Shown here in pieces: positions 22,011-32,260 of a DNA stretch of 64,000 bases (position 1 is its first letter; the number at the start of each line of letters is the position of its first letter). A model generated the notes under the pieces. It saw nothing but the letters and a program-made list of their open reading frames with translations, was not told where the DNA came from and made no database searches. The translations under genes and the position numbers were made by a program. Origin of the DNA: Ditylenchus dipsaci (taxonomy: Eukaryota > Nematoda > Chromadorea > Rhabditida > Anguinidae); NCBI GenBank assembly GCA_004194705.1, contig SADC01000064.1:228276-292275 (forward strand). Direction: 5' to 3'.

Positions 22011-22690
22011 ACGAATTTAATGCTTAACTAATTGCTTTAAAAAAGGTCGGGAACTTGTAATTTTTTGCACTTTGGCTAGAACTGATTTTGTTAGTTACCA
22101 ATGTAATGGGTAATTCAGACCTTTTTAGGGTAATTTAGACCTTTTTAGGCTAATTTAGACCTATTAAATTATATAGCAGCTATTGCTGATTATATAAAAA
22201 AGGTAGTGTGATTTAAAAAGCTTTAATTTTCTGAGTTAATTTTTGATTTTTTTTCGAGTTAAAGAGAGTTTTGAGATACGGTGCATCAAGCAGCGTGGCC
22301 GCGAGCGGGGGCCCGCTGCAGGCGGACCCAACGCGAGCTAGTGTAAGGAGTATGAAAATGAGTAGTATAGAAAGGCTATTTCTAGGACACCCATTCCACC
22401 CTTTCCCCAAATTAAAAAACCCCTTTTTTAAGGGCTTTTTCGACATAAGAAGCGGATAATTCGCCAATTTGGTGGCAAAAAACGCTAATTATACCAATTT
22501 TAGACACCACCCATTTCAAAATTTCACAGGACAGAAATTCACCCTGATTCCAATATAAAATTTGACTGTTTTTTGAGCCCTTTTTTTAATAAAAAGTGGC
22601 AAATTTGAAAAATTGTCAACAAAATTCAAAATTACACCAAATTTCAAGCAAAATTTTTAAAAATAGTCAGGACAATAATCCACCCATTTT
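22011..22690. other. AT-rich flank with a small GC island
   Basis: GACCTTTTTAGG is repeated three times near 22115-22165. A GC island at about 22285-22345 sits in a minus-strand open frame (RVGSACSGPPLAATLLDAPY), which may be a fragment of unrelated coding DNA; I cannot identify it. The rest is AT-rich without signal. Confidence 0.4.
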
Positions 22691-22981
22691 TAAATTTGAT
22701 TCAATTCAAAAAAAAAATAATATTAGCATATAAATATTATAATAAAATTAGGCGATAAATATTTGTATATTGGTCTCGACAAGAAATTCAGTACACGACA
22801 TAAAAATCGAGTTTGGTATCAAACTGTCGGCCTTTTTATTTAAAATAATAAATTTTATAGTTTTACTAGGTTTTTCGCTTTTTAAGCTAAATTTTTTATA
22901 TACCGTAAAAAATGATAACTTACTTTTTATAAAAATTTTATATTTAATTTATTTTACTTTTTCACGCTAACTCTAAGTCCA

Positions 22982-24189
22982 TTACCGTTGATTTGCACGA
23001 TGTTTTCGCTTAAAATTAAGCAATAACATCGTGTGTCGACCGGTATTTTTTGAAAATTTCGCCTTTATCGTAATATCGGGTCGCGAACTTTTTATTTTTT
23101 CGTTTTGTTTCGAAACGTCGACCACAAAAAGCGGGTAATACGAACAAAATAGGTCTTCATCGATAAAATTACAATCTTTCGAGGTCGAAAAATAGCTATT
23201 TTTAAAATCTTTGGCAAAATCGTATTGTAAACCCGAGTTATATTTTCCGAAATTACAGCTTATAGATTGAAACGGATATCGCTCAGAATTTAGCTCGATA
23301 TAAAATTTCACAAGATTACAATGATCAAAGCGCGCTGCGTTATTGAATTGTCTTCTCGTGACTTTGAAATCCGACTATAAAAATTTTATTTTTCGAACTT
23401 AGTACCAAGTTTCCAAGTAAAACACTTGAAGAAACTGGTACGTTAATATCCTCGAGTTGGCGCGAAATATACGGTAAACTAAAAACTTGTTTATTTTCAA
23501 ACAAATTCATTAGTTTATTTTGCATTCAAGACTCGGAACGATTTTCGCACAACCCATACTAAGTTCGAAATTATAAATTTTGCTTCGAATTTAGTTAAAT
23601 CGGTCGAATATATGGTATTTTTGTTATTCGAACTTCGATTCAAAAGTAGCGAATGTTGTACCCCATAAATCGACTTTTTGTAACATTCCGCAATCCGAAA
23701 ATATGACCCAACGGGATACAAAACGAAAGTTTTCCATCTCTTAATGTGGTATATTTTTCCGATTTTATATTCGTCGAACCACCGCCGTCTAAAATCCATC
23801 CAAAGCGATTTTGTTTACTTAAATTAGCCGAATAAGTTAAAATTCCCTTTATTAAGTTGCTCGACCCGATCTTTGATATTTTCGACTTCGCTACCATTTA
23901 ATTCATAAATCGCACGATCAAACAAAAACATAGGTGCATTATTTACTAAAGTTACATTGTCAGTTTCGGTAAGTTTACTATTATCCGACTTCGAAATTGT
24001 ACCTTCCATGTACAAAAAACTTTTTGATGGAAGTAATATTGGTCGGAAGTTTCGATCATAAATTTTATACTTCCGTTTTCATCTAAATTCGAACCACTTG
24101 TCGGAAAAACACAATTAAATTTTCTTTCTGTATTGAGTTATCGAAAACCGGATCTCATCGATTTTTTAAACTTTGTCAATTGCTTCCAT
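22982..24189 (-). pseudogene. Polinton-type major capsid protein, frame-broken
   Basis: Double jelly-roll major capsid (hexon-like) protein remnant, the main shell component in Polinton/adintovirus particles. The probable start is the ATG at 24189-24187, inside the CTATATAAATG motif; the last in-frame stop is at 22982. Recognisable family-like phrases in order are VTLVNNAPMFLFDRAIYELNG near 23900-23960, SANLSKQNRFGWILDGG near 23790-23830, and PLFVVDVSKQNEKIKSSRPD near 23070-23130. The frame changes at least four times (open blocks 24015-23824, 23897-23640, 23799-23515, 23525-23340 and 23311-22982), so no functional product is expected. The family assignment is by pattern; a profile search would settle it. 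Confidence 0.75.
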
Positions 24190-24219
24190 TTATATAGTCA
24201 ATTTTTAACTATATAAATG
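24187..24219. promoter_or_regulatory. Divergent pair of CTATATAAATG start motifs
   Basis: CATTTATATAG at 24187-24197 and CTATATAAATG at 24209-24219 face away from each other, 11 bases apart. Each motif contains the ATG of the adjoining reading frame (capsid on minus, unknown ORF on plus). The same motif with the ATG inside lies at the ATPase start (28246-28256). Confidence 0.65.
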
Positions 24220-25600
24220 CAAACATTATTTATTTTTCTGTTTTTTCATTTAAAAACATACTCGCAAACGTTAGTATGTACGAATAGTTCGCCGAAACAG
24301 TATTTTTACTTCCCGAAACTGACAAAGTGTAACTTTATACACAATAATAAAACTCGATTGAAAAATTTGAAATTTTCAAGCCGAATACCGTAGAGTATAT
24401 TTCGGAGGATTTTTATGTAAAAAATTAGTTTCCGAAGTCTCTTTGTATACCGATATTTCAGGGTACGAACATTTGGTCGAAAACGAACTAAATAATCGAA
24501 TTTTGTCGCCAAAAGAGTGCGAAGAAATGGTTAAAACTAAAACTGTGAATTTGGAAATTTGAAAAAGGTCAACACTCATTTCACACTAAAAATAGAGCGC
24601 CGAATGAGTATCCTATCGATTTTCGAGTATTTCCAAATCGAAAATATTTGAAACAAAATTGTATAATAGTCGAAACTAAAATTTTGCGCATTATGGTCAA
24701 AATTATCCGGTAAATATGCTCGCCGACATGAAAAATTGTACCTATTTAGACGGAAAATGTCAAGTTAACCGAATGAAGTATGATTTGGAAACCTAATAGT
24801 GACCAAATTGTAATTCATATCGATCGGAACATCGAGCGGATATTTTAGCGACATATTTGGGTCAATAACGACCTTAAATCGCGCTAAATTTAGAAAATAA
24901 ATTCAAAACTTCTTGCGGTATAGATTTGCATATACTTCACAAGGTTATGCGCTCCGTTCGCCTCGTGAAAACGCGAAAATCAAAAAGTTTCGACTTTTTC
25001 AAAATGCGGGCGAATTACATTTCTAGAAACAATTTCGAAAATCACCTAAAACATCTTATGAAGTCTTTTTGCCATATGTTAACGATCACAACGAGATTCT
25101 CGAAATCTATTGCGCCAAAATCCGAGAAGATTTATACAAAAGTTTTAAATACGAAGCGATCGACGCGAAGTTCGTCAACGAAAGCGTTATAGAAGTAAAA
25201 TTTTGCACCAAAATTGATAATAATTTAATCCAGTTCACTGAATTAAACGATTATAAGGAGTATATTCGGTAAAAATTCAAAAACATACCGACAAAATTTG
25301 GTATCTTCGTGATAATGTCATAATCGATGAAATTAGAGTCGAAAATGACAATATTTCGAACCCTAAATATTTTAAAACTCAAAAAACTATGACTTGAAAT
25401 TAGATGAAAAACTGATTATTCGCGAGCATATTTTTGATGATAAAAAAACAATATTGAAGAATCTTTGCTCGACGAGATGAAAAATTGTCAAAAATCGGAT
25501 CGAACTCGAAGAAATCGACCAAAATTCAGCTATTCCACATGAAAATAATCGACGATTTAGAGAACTATTTCGAGTCGTTTACTTAAATATTGGCGAATTT
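24217..25600 (+). pseudogene. Unidentified Polinton-region gene(s), frame-broken
   Basis: An open frame begins at the motif ATG (24217) with a hydrophobic start, MQTLFIFLFFHLKTYSQTL, which could be a signal or membrane segment, and stops near 24393. Further coding-like blocks in shifting plus-strand frames follow to about 25600, for example RSVRLVKTRKSKSFDFFKMR (from 24950) and PYVNDHNEILEIYCAKIRED (from 25072). The base composition is the same TCGA-rich type as the capsid and ATPase. I cannot tell whether these are one gene or several. A protease, membrane or minor virion protein would be expected here in a Polinton, but nothing I see proves it. Confidence 0.4.
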
Positions 25601-25637
25601 ATGTTACCATAGGGGTAACTTAAATATACATTTTCAT

Positions 25638-26365
25638 ATTCCGGGCACTTTTTTACGTTATATCGCCCTGTTTTCGGTTAACAGTGCAAAAAAGAGTCAC
25701 ATCGTATACAAAAAACTCCAAAATGGAGATGGCGAAGTTTTTATTGAACAAAAATGTGAATCACGGTTCTTGTTAAACAAAAATCGGTGAAAAAGAAGAA
25801 AAAGTTATTTTATCAGACTTTCCATCGCTACATCACTAGAAATCGAATAAAAAAAAAAATTCAATAAAATATTTTGCATTTAAATGACTTAGTCGTTTTT
25901 GATGGGAATACCCAAACCTATACCTAAAAAATGAAAAAAAAGGCTCAAAATATCGAACTACTTAAATATTATAATAAAATTAGGCGATAAATATTTATTT
26001 TTTTTTTTATATTTTTTTTTACGTTATATCGCCACTTTTTCAGTAAACAGTGCAAAAAAAGAGTCGAAAATTGTGTACAAAAAAACTCCAGATGGAGATG
26101 GCGAAGTTTTTATTGAAAAAAAGTGTAATCCCCAATTCTTGTTAAACAAAAATCGGTGAAAATGAAGAAAAAAAGTCATTTTATCAGACTTTCATCGCTT
26201 ACATCACTAGAAATCGAATGAAAAATAAAAAAAATTCAAATAAAAATATTTGCATTTAAATGACTTTAGTCGTTTTTGATGGGAATACCCAAACCTATAC
26301 TCTAAAAAATGAAAAAACCACTAAAAATATTGAATTAATAAAAATAGATCAAAACGATGTATCGA
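25638..26365 (+). repeat. Tandem duplication, period about 366 bp
   Basis: The block from ACGTTATATCGCC (25655) through ATGGGAATACCCAAACCTAT is repeated beginning at 26021. The copies encode similar plus-strand peptides (NGDGEVFIEQKCESRFLLNK versus DGDGEVFIEKKC), so the duplicated unit was coding-like, of unknown function. At the join lies a 33-base sequence, AAATATTATAATAAAATTAG followed by GCGATAAATATTT (near 25969), which also occurs at the element's left edge (near 22732). Confidence 0.7.
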
Positions 26366-26563
26366 ATGATACCCATATCGAAAAAATAAATAATACTGAT
26401 AATCGCGCCGAGACCAAGAAAAAAAGCAAAAAATAAAAAAATTATCAAAAGATAATGAAATTTTTTAAATAATTCAAAAATAAAATAAATGTTTATAGCA
26501 TACTTATTTTTAGCTAATTATAATTTTGTGTACCTAATTAGATACTTTATTTTTTAGTGCTTT

Positions 26564-26945
26564 TTAATGCACTTCGATATATAAATTTATTGATTGTAAG
26601 TCGGTAAGTTGATCGCTCTCATTTACTAAGCTTAAAACGATTTTATTTTGTCGTTTTACGACCGGGTGATAAATAATATTTTTTTGGTTCGATTTCGACA
26701 TATTCGGTCGATCTAAAACGGTATATCGAGTCTAATTTTTTTGAATTGACATATGAGTCATCAATCAAATCGCATTTCATGAAAATATTCGGGTTTTCAG
26801 TTACAAAATTTGAATTTTTGTCAATTTTATTCAAATTGTCATTAGTTTTTAAATGTCCATCAATTTTAACGACTCCGATTTCATATTTTTTTTGAAAAAA
26901 TCATAAGGTAGTGAATACTCGAAAACATTTTTGTTAGATTGTAAA
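26564..26945 (-). pseudogene. Polinton penton-like minor capsid protein, C-terminal part
   Basis: Single jelly-roll minor capsid proteins of Polintons carry a typical late segment, a CDLI/CDIV phrase followed by a short Val/Leu strand, a Lys- and Pro-rich loop and a final strand. Here the minus strand reads NPNIFMKCDLIDDSYVNSKK (about 26805-26735) and continues RSTEYVEIEPKKYYL, with a frame change near 26665 and a stop at 26564. Another frame change occurs near 26885. The N-terminal half is not recognisable beyond about 26945. The call rests on the CDLIDDSYVN segment and its place in the element; confidence is moderate. Confidence 0.55.
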
Positions 26946-27115
26946 TTTAGCGTAAAAAAGCGTAAAAAAAAATTTTTTCATTTTTTTTTTCACAACTCAA
27001 ACCAGCCAATTTGACATTAAGATTGTAATTTTAGCGTAAAAACTGTCATTTCTAGACCAAAATTGTTTCATTTCTTTTTTTTTCACAACTCAAACCAGCC
27101 AATTTTGACATTCGA
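26938..27115. repeat. Tandem duplication, about 90-bp unit
   Basis: GATTGTAA(A/T)TTTAGCGTAAAAA followed by TCACAACTCAAACCAGCCAA occurs twice (about 26938-27022 and 27023-27115), with T-run length differences. Confidence 0.65.
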
Positions 27116-27134
27116 AAACTTTCTGAAAATCAGG

Positions 27135-28099
27135 TCGAAATTGTTGGATTATGAGATACTAACTCTTGTTCATAATATTACCTTTCACAATCTGATTTTC
27201 GCTATTTTTAATTTGATATGTGGTCGGATTCGTGTCGAAAGCTTTACTGATTGTGTATATTTGGTCTGAGAAGTTTTGTTCATAGCCTTTGTCGAATGTT
27301 TTTTTGTTAAACTTTCCGCGAACTGAATCGCCGACTTTATATCTTATTTTTTCGACCTTTTGGACTTTTTCTGGATATAAGTTCGAATATACTAACTTTC
27401 AGTTTTTGACTTTGCTCGCTTCGATTGGGGTCATTTATCGATGAATGATACGAATTATTATAATTTTTCATCAAATCGGGCAAAGTCGAAATCCAAATAT
27501 TATTGTCGTTTTCCGTCATAACTTTTTCGATTTTTTCTTCGATAGTTCGATTAAATCGTTCGGCAATACACGCTTTGATATCACGATTGTGAGTACTGAA
27601 CTTTTCTATATTGTTGTTTTTTCACAAAATTCAGTAAATTTTCCCATAAATTCTTTGCCCTCGTCGATTTGGAGTTTTTTCCGGTTTTCGACAACTTTTT
27701 TGAGAAATTTCTTCAAGAGCAGCGATTATACCTTTCCGGTTTTTTATTTTTAAGTGGAAAAGCCCAAGCGAATTTCGAAAAACAGTCGATTACCGTCAAA
27801 AAATATTTATAGACGGAATTTTCTTTAGAATATTTTAGCAAAAAGGCTAAATCCGCTTGCCATTGTTGGTCGACAAAGTCGACATATACTCGCATTCTTT
27901 TAAAAATTTTTAAAAATTGGTTTATGTTTTGTGTATGTATCTTGTTTATGTAAAAATTGGGATATTTTATTTTGCGAAATACCGGTTTTTCGACCCAAAT
28001 CGTTATACCGGAAACCCCGGTTTTTTGGTCGTAATATGTCTTTTCGAGTAATTTTTCATCAGTTTTTTGCTGATTGTTTTTGAACTCGAAAATTGACAC
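27135..28099 (-). pseudogene. Polinton retroviral-type integrase, frame-broken
   Basis: This rve-family integrase would insert the element's DNA into chromosomes. On the minus strand an N-terminal block reads LLEKTYYDQKTGVSGI. The core starts with DFVDQQWQADLAFL, carrying the first catalytic Asp, and YKYFLTVIDCFSKFAWAFPL (27890-27760). Further on, in other frames, a DEGKEF-type second-Asp block (near 27670) and an AERFNRTI-type Glu block (near 27550) can be seen. Then come NYNNSYHSSI (near 27460) and a C-terminal SH3-like segment with YKVGDSVRGKF and KGYEQNFSDQ (27340-27250). At least three frame changes and a stop directly before the first block make it non-functional. The motif order matches Polinton/adintovirus integrases. 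Confidence 0.8.
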
Positions 28100-28245
28100 T
28101 TTTTAGTGTCACAAATTACACAATTTCCTAGTGTCATTTTTCGATTGTTTTTCGACATAAGTTCGACATTATTTTACTATTCGTTTTAATTCGACATTTG
28201 ACACAGTATGATTCCATCTCGATTATTATATAGCAGAAAATATCG

Positions 28246-28256
28246 CTATATAAATG
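28246..28256 (+). promoter_or_regulatory. CTATATAAATG motif at the ATPase start
   Basis: Identical to the two motifs at 24187-24219; the ATG (28254-28256) is the ATPase start codon. Another TATA-like stretch (ATTATATAG) lies just upstream, in the gap between the divergent integrase and ATPase genes. Confidence 0.6.
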
Positions 28257-28998
28257 AACGAAATTTTAGATTTGACAAAAAAAAACGCTTTCGTCGAACG
28301 TAAAAATTCCGAAATCTTACCGAAGTCGATTCGAGGATGTATTGTCGGTAAATCCGGTTGCGGAAAAACTAATTTATTTTTCAATTTATTGCTTAATAAG
28401 TTTGGTGATTCCGATTATCTCGACTATAATAGTTTGATAATTTTCTCGAAATCGCTTGATCAACCGTTATACAAGATTTCAGTCGAAGGTTTTCGTCATA
28501 ATTTGTCGAAAAAAACAGATTTTGAATTGTATTGTGGAACAAAAATTTATAGTCGAGAAAACTGAAAAAAATGAAAAAATTATCAAAATCGAATGTTTTA
28601 GTGACCCGAAAGATGTACCCGATCCGACCGAAATCGATTCTAAACTGAAAACTTTGATTATTTTCGATGACATTTTGGAAGAAAAGCAAAGTAAAATCGA
28701 GTCGTTTTATACTCGCGGTCGACATAATAATATCGATAGCTTTTACATTTCTGAAAGCTACATAAAGCTACCAAAAAATACGATTCGAGAAAAATGCCAA
28801 CTTGTTCATATTTTTGAGCAGAATCGATCGGATTTAAACCATATTTATCGCGACCATTGTTCAGATTTAAAAAAAGAAAAATTTTTTGATTTGTGTGAAA
28901 AAAGTTGGGAAATCGATCACGGTTTCGTCACGATCGATTTAACAAGCAAAATCAAGAACGGAAAATACCGGAAAATGCTGAAAAATTTTTTAGTTTAA
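28254..28998 (+). pseudogene. Polinton packaging ATPase (FtsK/HerA, A32-like), one frame change
   Basis: Genome-packaging ATPase of the viral A32/HerA type. The ATG at 28254 lies in the CTATATAAATG motif. The Walker A motif GKSGCGKTN is at residues about 31-39 (28344-28370). In a second frame, the Walker B-like strand LIIFDD is near 28655-28672, followed by the family-typical FYTRGRHNNIDSFYISESYI, a C-terminal block with HIFEQNRSDLNHIYRDHCSD, and a TAA at 28996-28998. The length of about 248 codons is normal for the family. Only one frame switch, between about 28460 and 28560, separates it from an intact ORF, so this is the best-preserved gene of the element. That switch could be a real mutation or an assembly error. 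Confidence 0.8.
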
Positions 28999-29553
28999 AA
29001 AATTTTTAAAAATCGCGTTTTTAGCATTTGTATATGTGCGTCTGCGTTTTTATTCGATTTTGTGCGTTTGTGTGCGTTTTATGCGTTTCCGCGATAAAAA
29101 ATTGCAAAAACCCCTTGGTTTTTACCGAAATATGCCCCGAATGGGAGAGAGTAACTTCTCTATCCCATTCAGGGGTGTTGGAGACTTTCGCGCATCCCGT
29201 AGGAAAGGTTGCAGCAACCGCCTTTGATCTGCTATAAACCTTAGAATCGGTCTATATCAGAAAGCGGAATTACAGCCACTGCGCCATCCACCCACCTATC
29301 GTTTTATAGCTGAAAGATATGCTTAAAGCTATAAAACAATCGGATACAGGGTATTTTCCATTTTTCCGGTTACCGGTAATCCGATTGATGAAAAGATAAA
29401 AAATACTTACTAGTAAAAAGATACTACTATTCTTTTTAAAGTAGTATTTTTACTAGTAATTTAAAATACTCAGTAGTATAAAATACTACCAAGTGAAAAA
29501 TACTTAGTAGTCTAAAATACTACTAAGTATTTCAGACTTACTAGTATAATATA
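28999..29553. other. Non-coding gap in the Polinton, with hairpin array
   Basis: From 29395 to 29555 there are repeated small palindromes of TACTAGTA and AGTATTTTACTACT type forming nested hairpins. At about 29215-29300 the minus strand has a tRNA-like A box (GGATGGCGCAGTGGC) without a convincing partner. The bidirectional phrase GAATGGGAGAGAG/CTCTATCCCATTC makes a hairpin at 29137-29172. Confidence 0.55.
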
Positions 29554-29998
29554 CTAGTCTAGTTTTAAACCAATATTTCGAGTAATTTGATCGATATCTT
29601 GTTTTGAAATCGAACCATTTTTCGATAATTCGTCTAAAAGACTTGAAATTTTTTCGCCCTCATTTTTATTACCCGATTTGAATAAATCGATTGAGATTTT
29701 CAAATTTTCCGATAGTGTATTCGGATCTATCGGACTTTTTACTGGGGTCGAACTAACTTGTAATAATTCATTTTTTATGAATTTCCACTTATTACTCGAA
29801 TCGGCATTATACCGATTCGAATTGAGGTCGAAATTTCGAAAAATTGCATTCGAGTTGTTCAAAATTTCAAAGTAAAATTGCTTATCATTTTCTGATATAA
29901 GCGCAAAATTTGGTGATTTTTTTACTAAAAGTTCGAGTAATCCGGCACTCGAATGGTATAAATTTTCATCGATTTTTTGTTGACGGTGACAGCCAAAT
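29554..29998 (-). CDS. Polinton-associated protein with LYHSSAGLLELL motif (DUF8207-like)
   Basis: A continuous minus-strand frame runs from just after a TAA near 29999 to a stop at 29554. Near its start it has NLYHSSAGLLELLVKKSP, then LISENDKQFYFEI and an Asn-rich stretch NNSNAIFRNFDLNSNRYN. This is the pattern (TPGLxELL followed by a DxxxYxxI segment) seen in a protein common beside Polinton/Maverick genes and related repeats of invertebrates (DUF8207-type). The C-terminal half is Ser/Lys/Asp-rich and ends with DIDQITRNIGLKLD. No start ATG is visible; the N-terminus seems cut off at the right edge of the element. Molecular function unknown. Confidence 0.5.
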
Positions 29999-30161
29999 TA
30001 TTGCATAATTCTTCCAACAACTGTTCACTTCGTCCAATGTGCTCACTTGCAGCCACTTATACCTATTCATTCGTATTAAATTGGCGAACGCGCGATTCCC
30101 ATTCCACTCGTTTCCTTTGCTTAACTGCGTTTTTACAATAAAGTTTCTACATTTCAAGGGC

Positions 30162-30534
30162 ATGCAATTTGTTGATTTGTTGGATTATTTGGAAAGCATC
30201 CCAGAAGAAAAGCAGAGTACTACAGAAGTTCAGGTAAATGGATTAACGAGTCAGAGAATTAACGAATTGCTTGGTTTAGTCAAACGTGTAAGAGTTTTTA
30301 TTGCTAGACAAACAAAAATATTTTTTTCTAATTTAGCGCTTCTCTTCATCTGAATCTCCATGCTCTTTCCAGCTGATCATGCGTGAAGACAGTTCTTCAT
30401 ATGATATCAACAAACATTTCCAGTTGACCAATCGCTTAACTAAAGAATCCTTGCAATACTACTCCAAAGAAATCAATGAAAAGCATTATATAACTGTTTT
30501 ACAACGTTGTGTGTCGTCACAAGTATGTCTTTAA
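30162..30534 (+). CDS. Two-exon gene, 107-residue protein of unknown function
   Basis: Exon 1 runs from ATG 30162 to 30287 (42 codons, MQFVDLLDYLESIPEEKQST first). The intron is 30288-30336 (49 bases, GTAAGA...AATTTAG). Exon 2 is 30337-30534 (65 codons plus TAA). The second exon contains SPCSFQLIMREDSSSYDINK and a Lys/Tyr-rich end. Both exons are phase 0 and free of stops. A poly(A) signal AATAAA lies at 30568-30573, 34 bases after the stop, supporting a complete 3' end. An upstream in-frame GTG at 30039 is possible but less likely. No signal peptide or known domain. It starts about 170 bp from the decayed Polinton's right edge, in DNA of clearly different composition. Confidence 0.65.
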
Positions 30535-30567
30535 AGAAGATTTCACGATTATGTTTGTCATAATTTG

Positions 30568-30573
30568 AATAAA
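30568..30573 (+). terminator. Poly(A) signal AATAAA
   Basis: Canonical hexamer 34 bases past the TAA of the 30162-30534 gene. Confidence 0.55.
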
Positions 30574-30785
30574 CGTTTTTATTGAAATTGATTTTCGGTA
30601 ATTTAAAGCCAGGTATAAGAAAATTTTGTTACCTCGATTTTTAACCTCAATTTCCTTCATGCCTATCGTGTCGAGGAGGTTGTTTCAAGCAGGGTTGCAC
30701 GAATTAAGTGACGTAAAAAGTCCGACTTTCGGGGATCTGAGCTCACTTGTAAGCACAATGATGTTATTTTTATTTGGTTGCTGCA

Positions 30786-31038
30786 TACCGTATCTTCTTT
30801 GATAGCTTGCCCGGGTGAGTGATTTTTTAACCCCGTGAAAATCGGGAAATTTTGAGGTCGATCTTGAGATTTTTGGGTGCTTAACTAAAATCTAAACAGT
30901 GGAATCGGTAGAGCTCGCGGGAGTTAAGAAAATGCAATAAAAAAGATGTAAAATATTTGCTTAGGGCTGAGATATGGGCCCTCAAAGTAGAGAGGGCGAG
31001 TTAATAGAGACAAGTGAGCTATTAGATAAAATACGGTA
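30786..31038. mobile_element. 253-bp miniature element, TACCGTAT family
   Basis: Ends TACCGTATCTTCTTTGATAG and TATTAGATAAAATACGGTA. It is the same family as 33233-33486: shared internal GAGGTCGATCTTGAGATTTTTG and CGGTAGAGCTCGCGGGAGTT. Confidence 0.8.
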
Positions 31039-32169
31039 ATTATCAGGCGTTTGTCTAAGAAACATTTCAAGTAACTTTCTATGTTCACTCCTGCACATCT
31101 ATCATACTTTTCGAAAGCACGTTCTCCGAGCTTCTTAAATAGCTTCTATTTATTTATGAATAATGAAAATGAAGGGTTTATTGCTTAAAAGAAATGAGCT
31201 GCATACTAGGCAGTCTAGGGAATAAATTCATCGCTTCAACTGGTCAAAAGTTTTGATCAGAGTTCAGCACTTTAACAACACAGAGATTTTTGGAAAAATG
31301 GATGGTTCGTTCTTTAGTCTGGTGAGCAGCAAATTTATTTAGTGCAATGTCTTTTTTGTATTCATAAGAAAGCCTTTTGTAAAAACCAATTTAGGTTGTT
31401 TTTTCAAAACTACAAATGTACAAAAAGTGTAGCAAATTTTTTCACAGAAGCGTGTAGCCATGAAACAGAGATAAGATTTAGAATGGGAATGAAAAATAAC
31501 ACCATTTAGTGATTTAAAATTATATGGAATGAGCTTTTTGGACTGTCTAGCCAAAGGAAGAAAGTACGCAAAAAATGTCTTAAAAAAAAGTTTGACGTTA
31601 AAGACTTGTCAACTTCGAATTCTGACACCAGATTCGTGCTCAGTATGACCGATTTAATGTAGAAACTTCTCTTCGAACAAGAACACAATGTAAAATTTAA
31701 AAATCTTTTCGAGACAAAAAACTTTTGAATTTAAAAATAAATTCAATTCGAATATTTTTTGTCTCGAAAGGAATGTGAAATTTGACATTGACTTTATAAT
31801 TCTAATGCCACTTTCTCGAGTGAATCGGCTATGCTGAACACGAATCTGGTGTCAGATTTAAAAGTTGGCGAGCTTTTCACGTCAAAATGTTATTTAATTT
31901 CTAAAGAAACTAGAAGAGCAGGACTATCTAATGGTGTTGCACTTGGAAAAGTGATTCAGCACTGACCTTTGTGTTGAATTGCATGGATTATGGTTGAAAA
32001 TATAGTCTATTATATGAACTAAACTTGTTGCAGGTAAATTTTTTAAATGTTTATCAGGAGAAAAAACTTCAAAAGTGGTTGACAGTAGGATAGTTAAGCA
32101 AGGTATTTTGAAAGCAGTAAAGATAAGATAATAGTACAGGGTGTGTCGAGAAATTCGCCTCCTTTTAAA
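31039..32169. other. No gene; dispersed phrase GCTGAACACGAATCTGGTGTC
   Basis: The phrase occurs on the plus strand at about 31833 and inverted near 31618-31645; the two lie about 200 bp apart as an inverted pair around an AT-rich block with a TTTGTCTCGAAA inverted repeat. Short open frames are not convincing. Confidence 0.4.
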
Positions 32170-32260
32170 TACAGTCAACTCCCGATTTAGTGTACACTCT
32201 GGGGACCGGCTCCAGGTGTACACTAAATCAAGTGTACACTAAATCGAGAGTTCATTCTAG
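32170..32260. mobile_element. About 91-bp miniature element, TACAGTC end
   Basis: Starts TACAGTCAACTCCCGATTTA; repeats of GTGTACACTAAATC follow; ends CGAGAGTTCATTCTA, a degraded version of the GACTGTA terminus. Confidence 0.65.

Larger units (their letters stand above)
22690..29998. mobile_element. Decayed Polinton/Maverick (adintovirus-like) element
   Basis: Five hallmark gene remnants lie together: major capsid (minus), penton-like minor capsid (minus), integrase (minus), packaging ATPase (plus) and a GTPGLLELL-type protein (minus). The stretch is visibly rich in TCGA and TCGAAA, unlike both flanks, and this composition change sets the approximate borders. No terminal inverted repeats or 6-bp target duplication were found, so the ends are probably eroded. 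Nearly every gene is broken by frame changes. A B-family DNA polymerase, normally over 3 kb, is not recognisable and there is little room for one. Confidence 0.85.

Noticed and set aside
22285..22345. GC island as a spliced-leader or rRNA fragment
   Set aside because: No match to a recognisable SL or rRNA core sequence by eye, and the island is only about 60 bases long.
24217..26560. Protein-primed B-family polymerase gene
   Set aside because: A Polinton should carry one, but I could not see a DTDS-type or YxD-type block in any frame, and the space is too short for a full gene.
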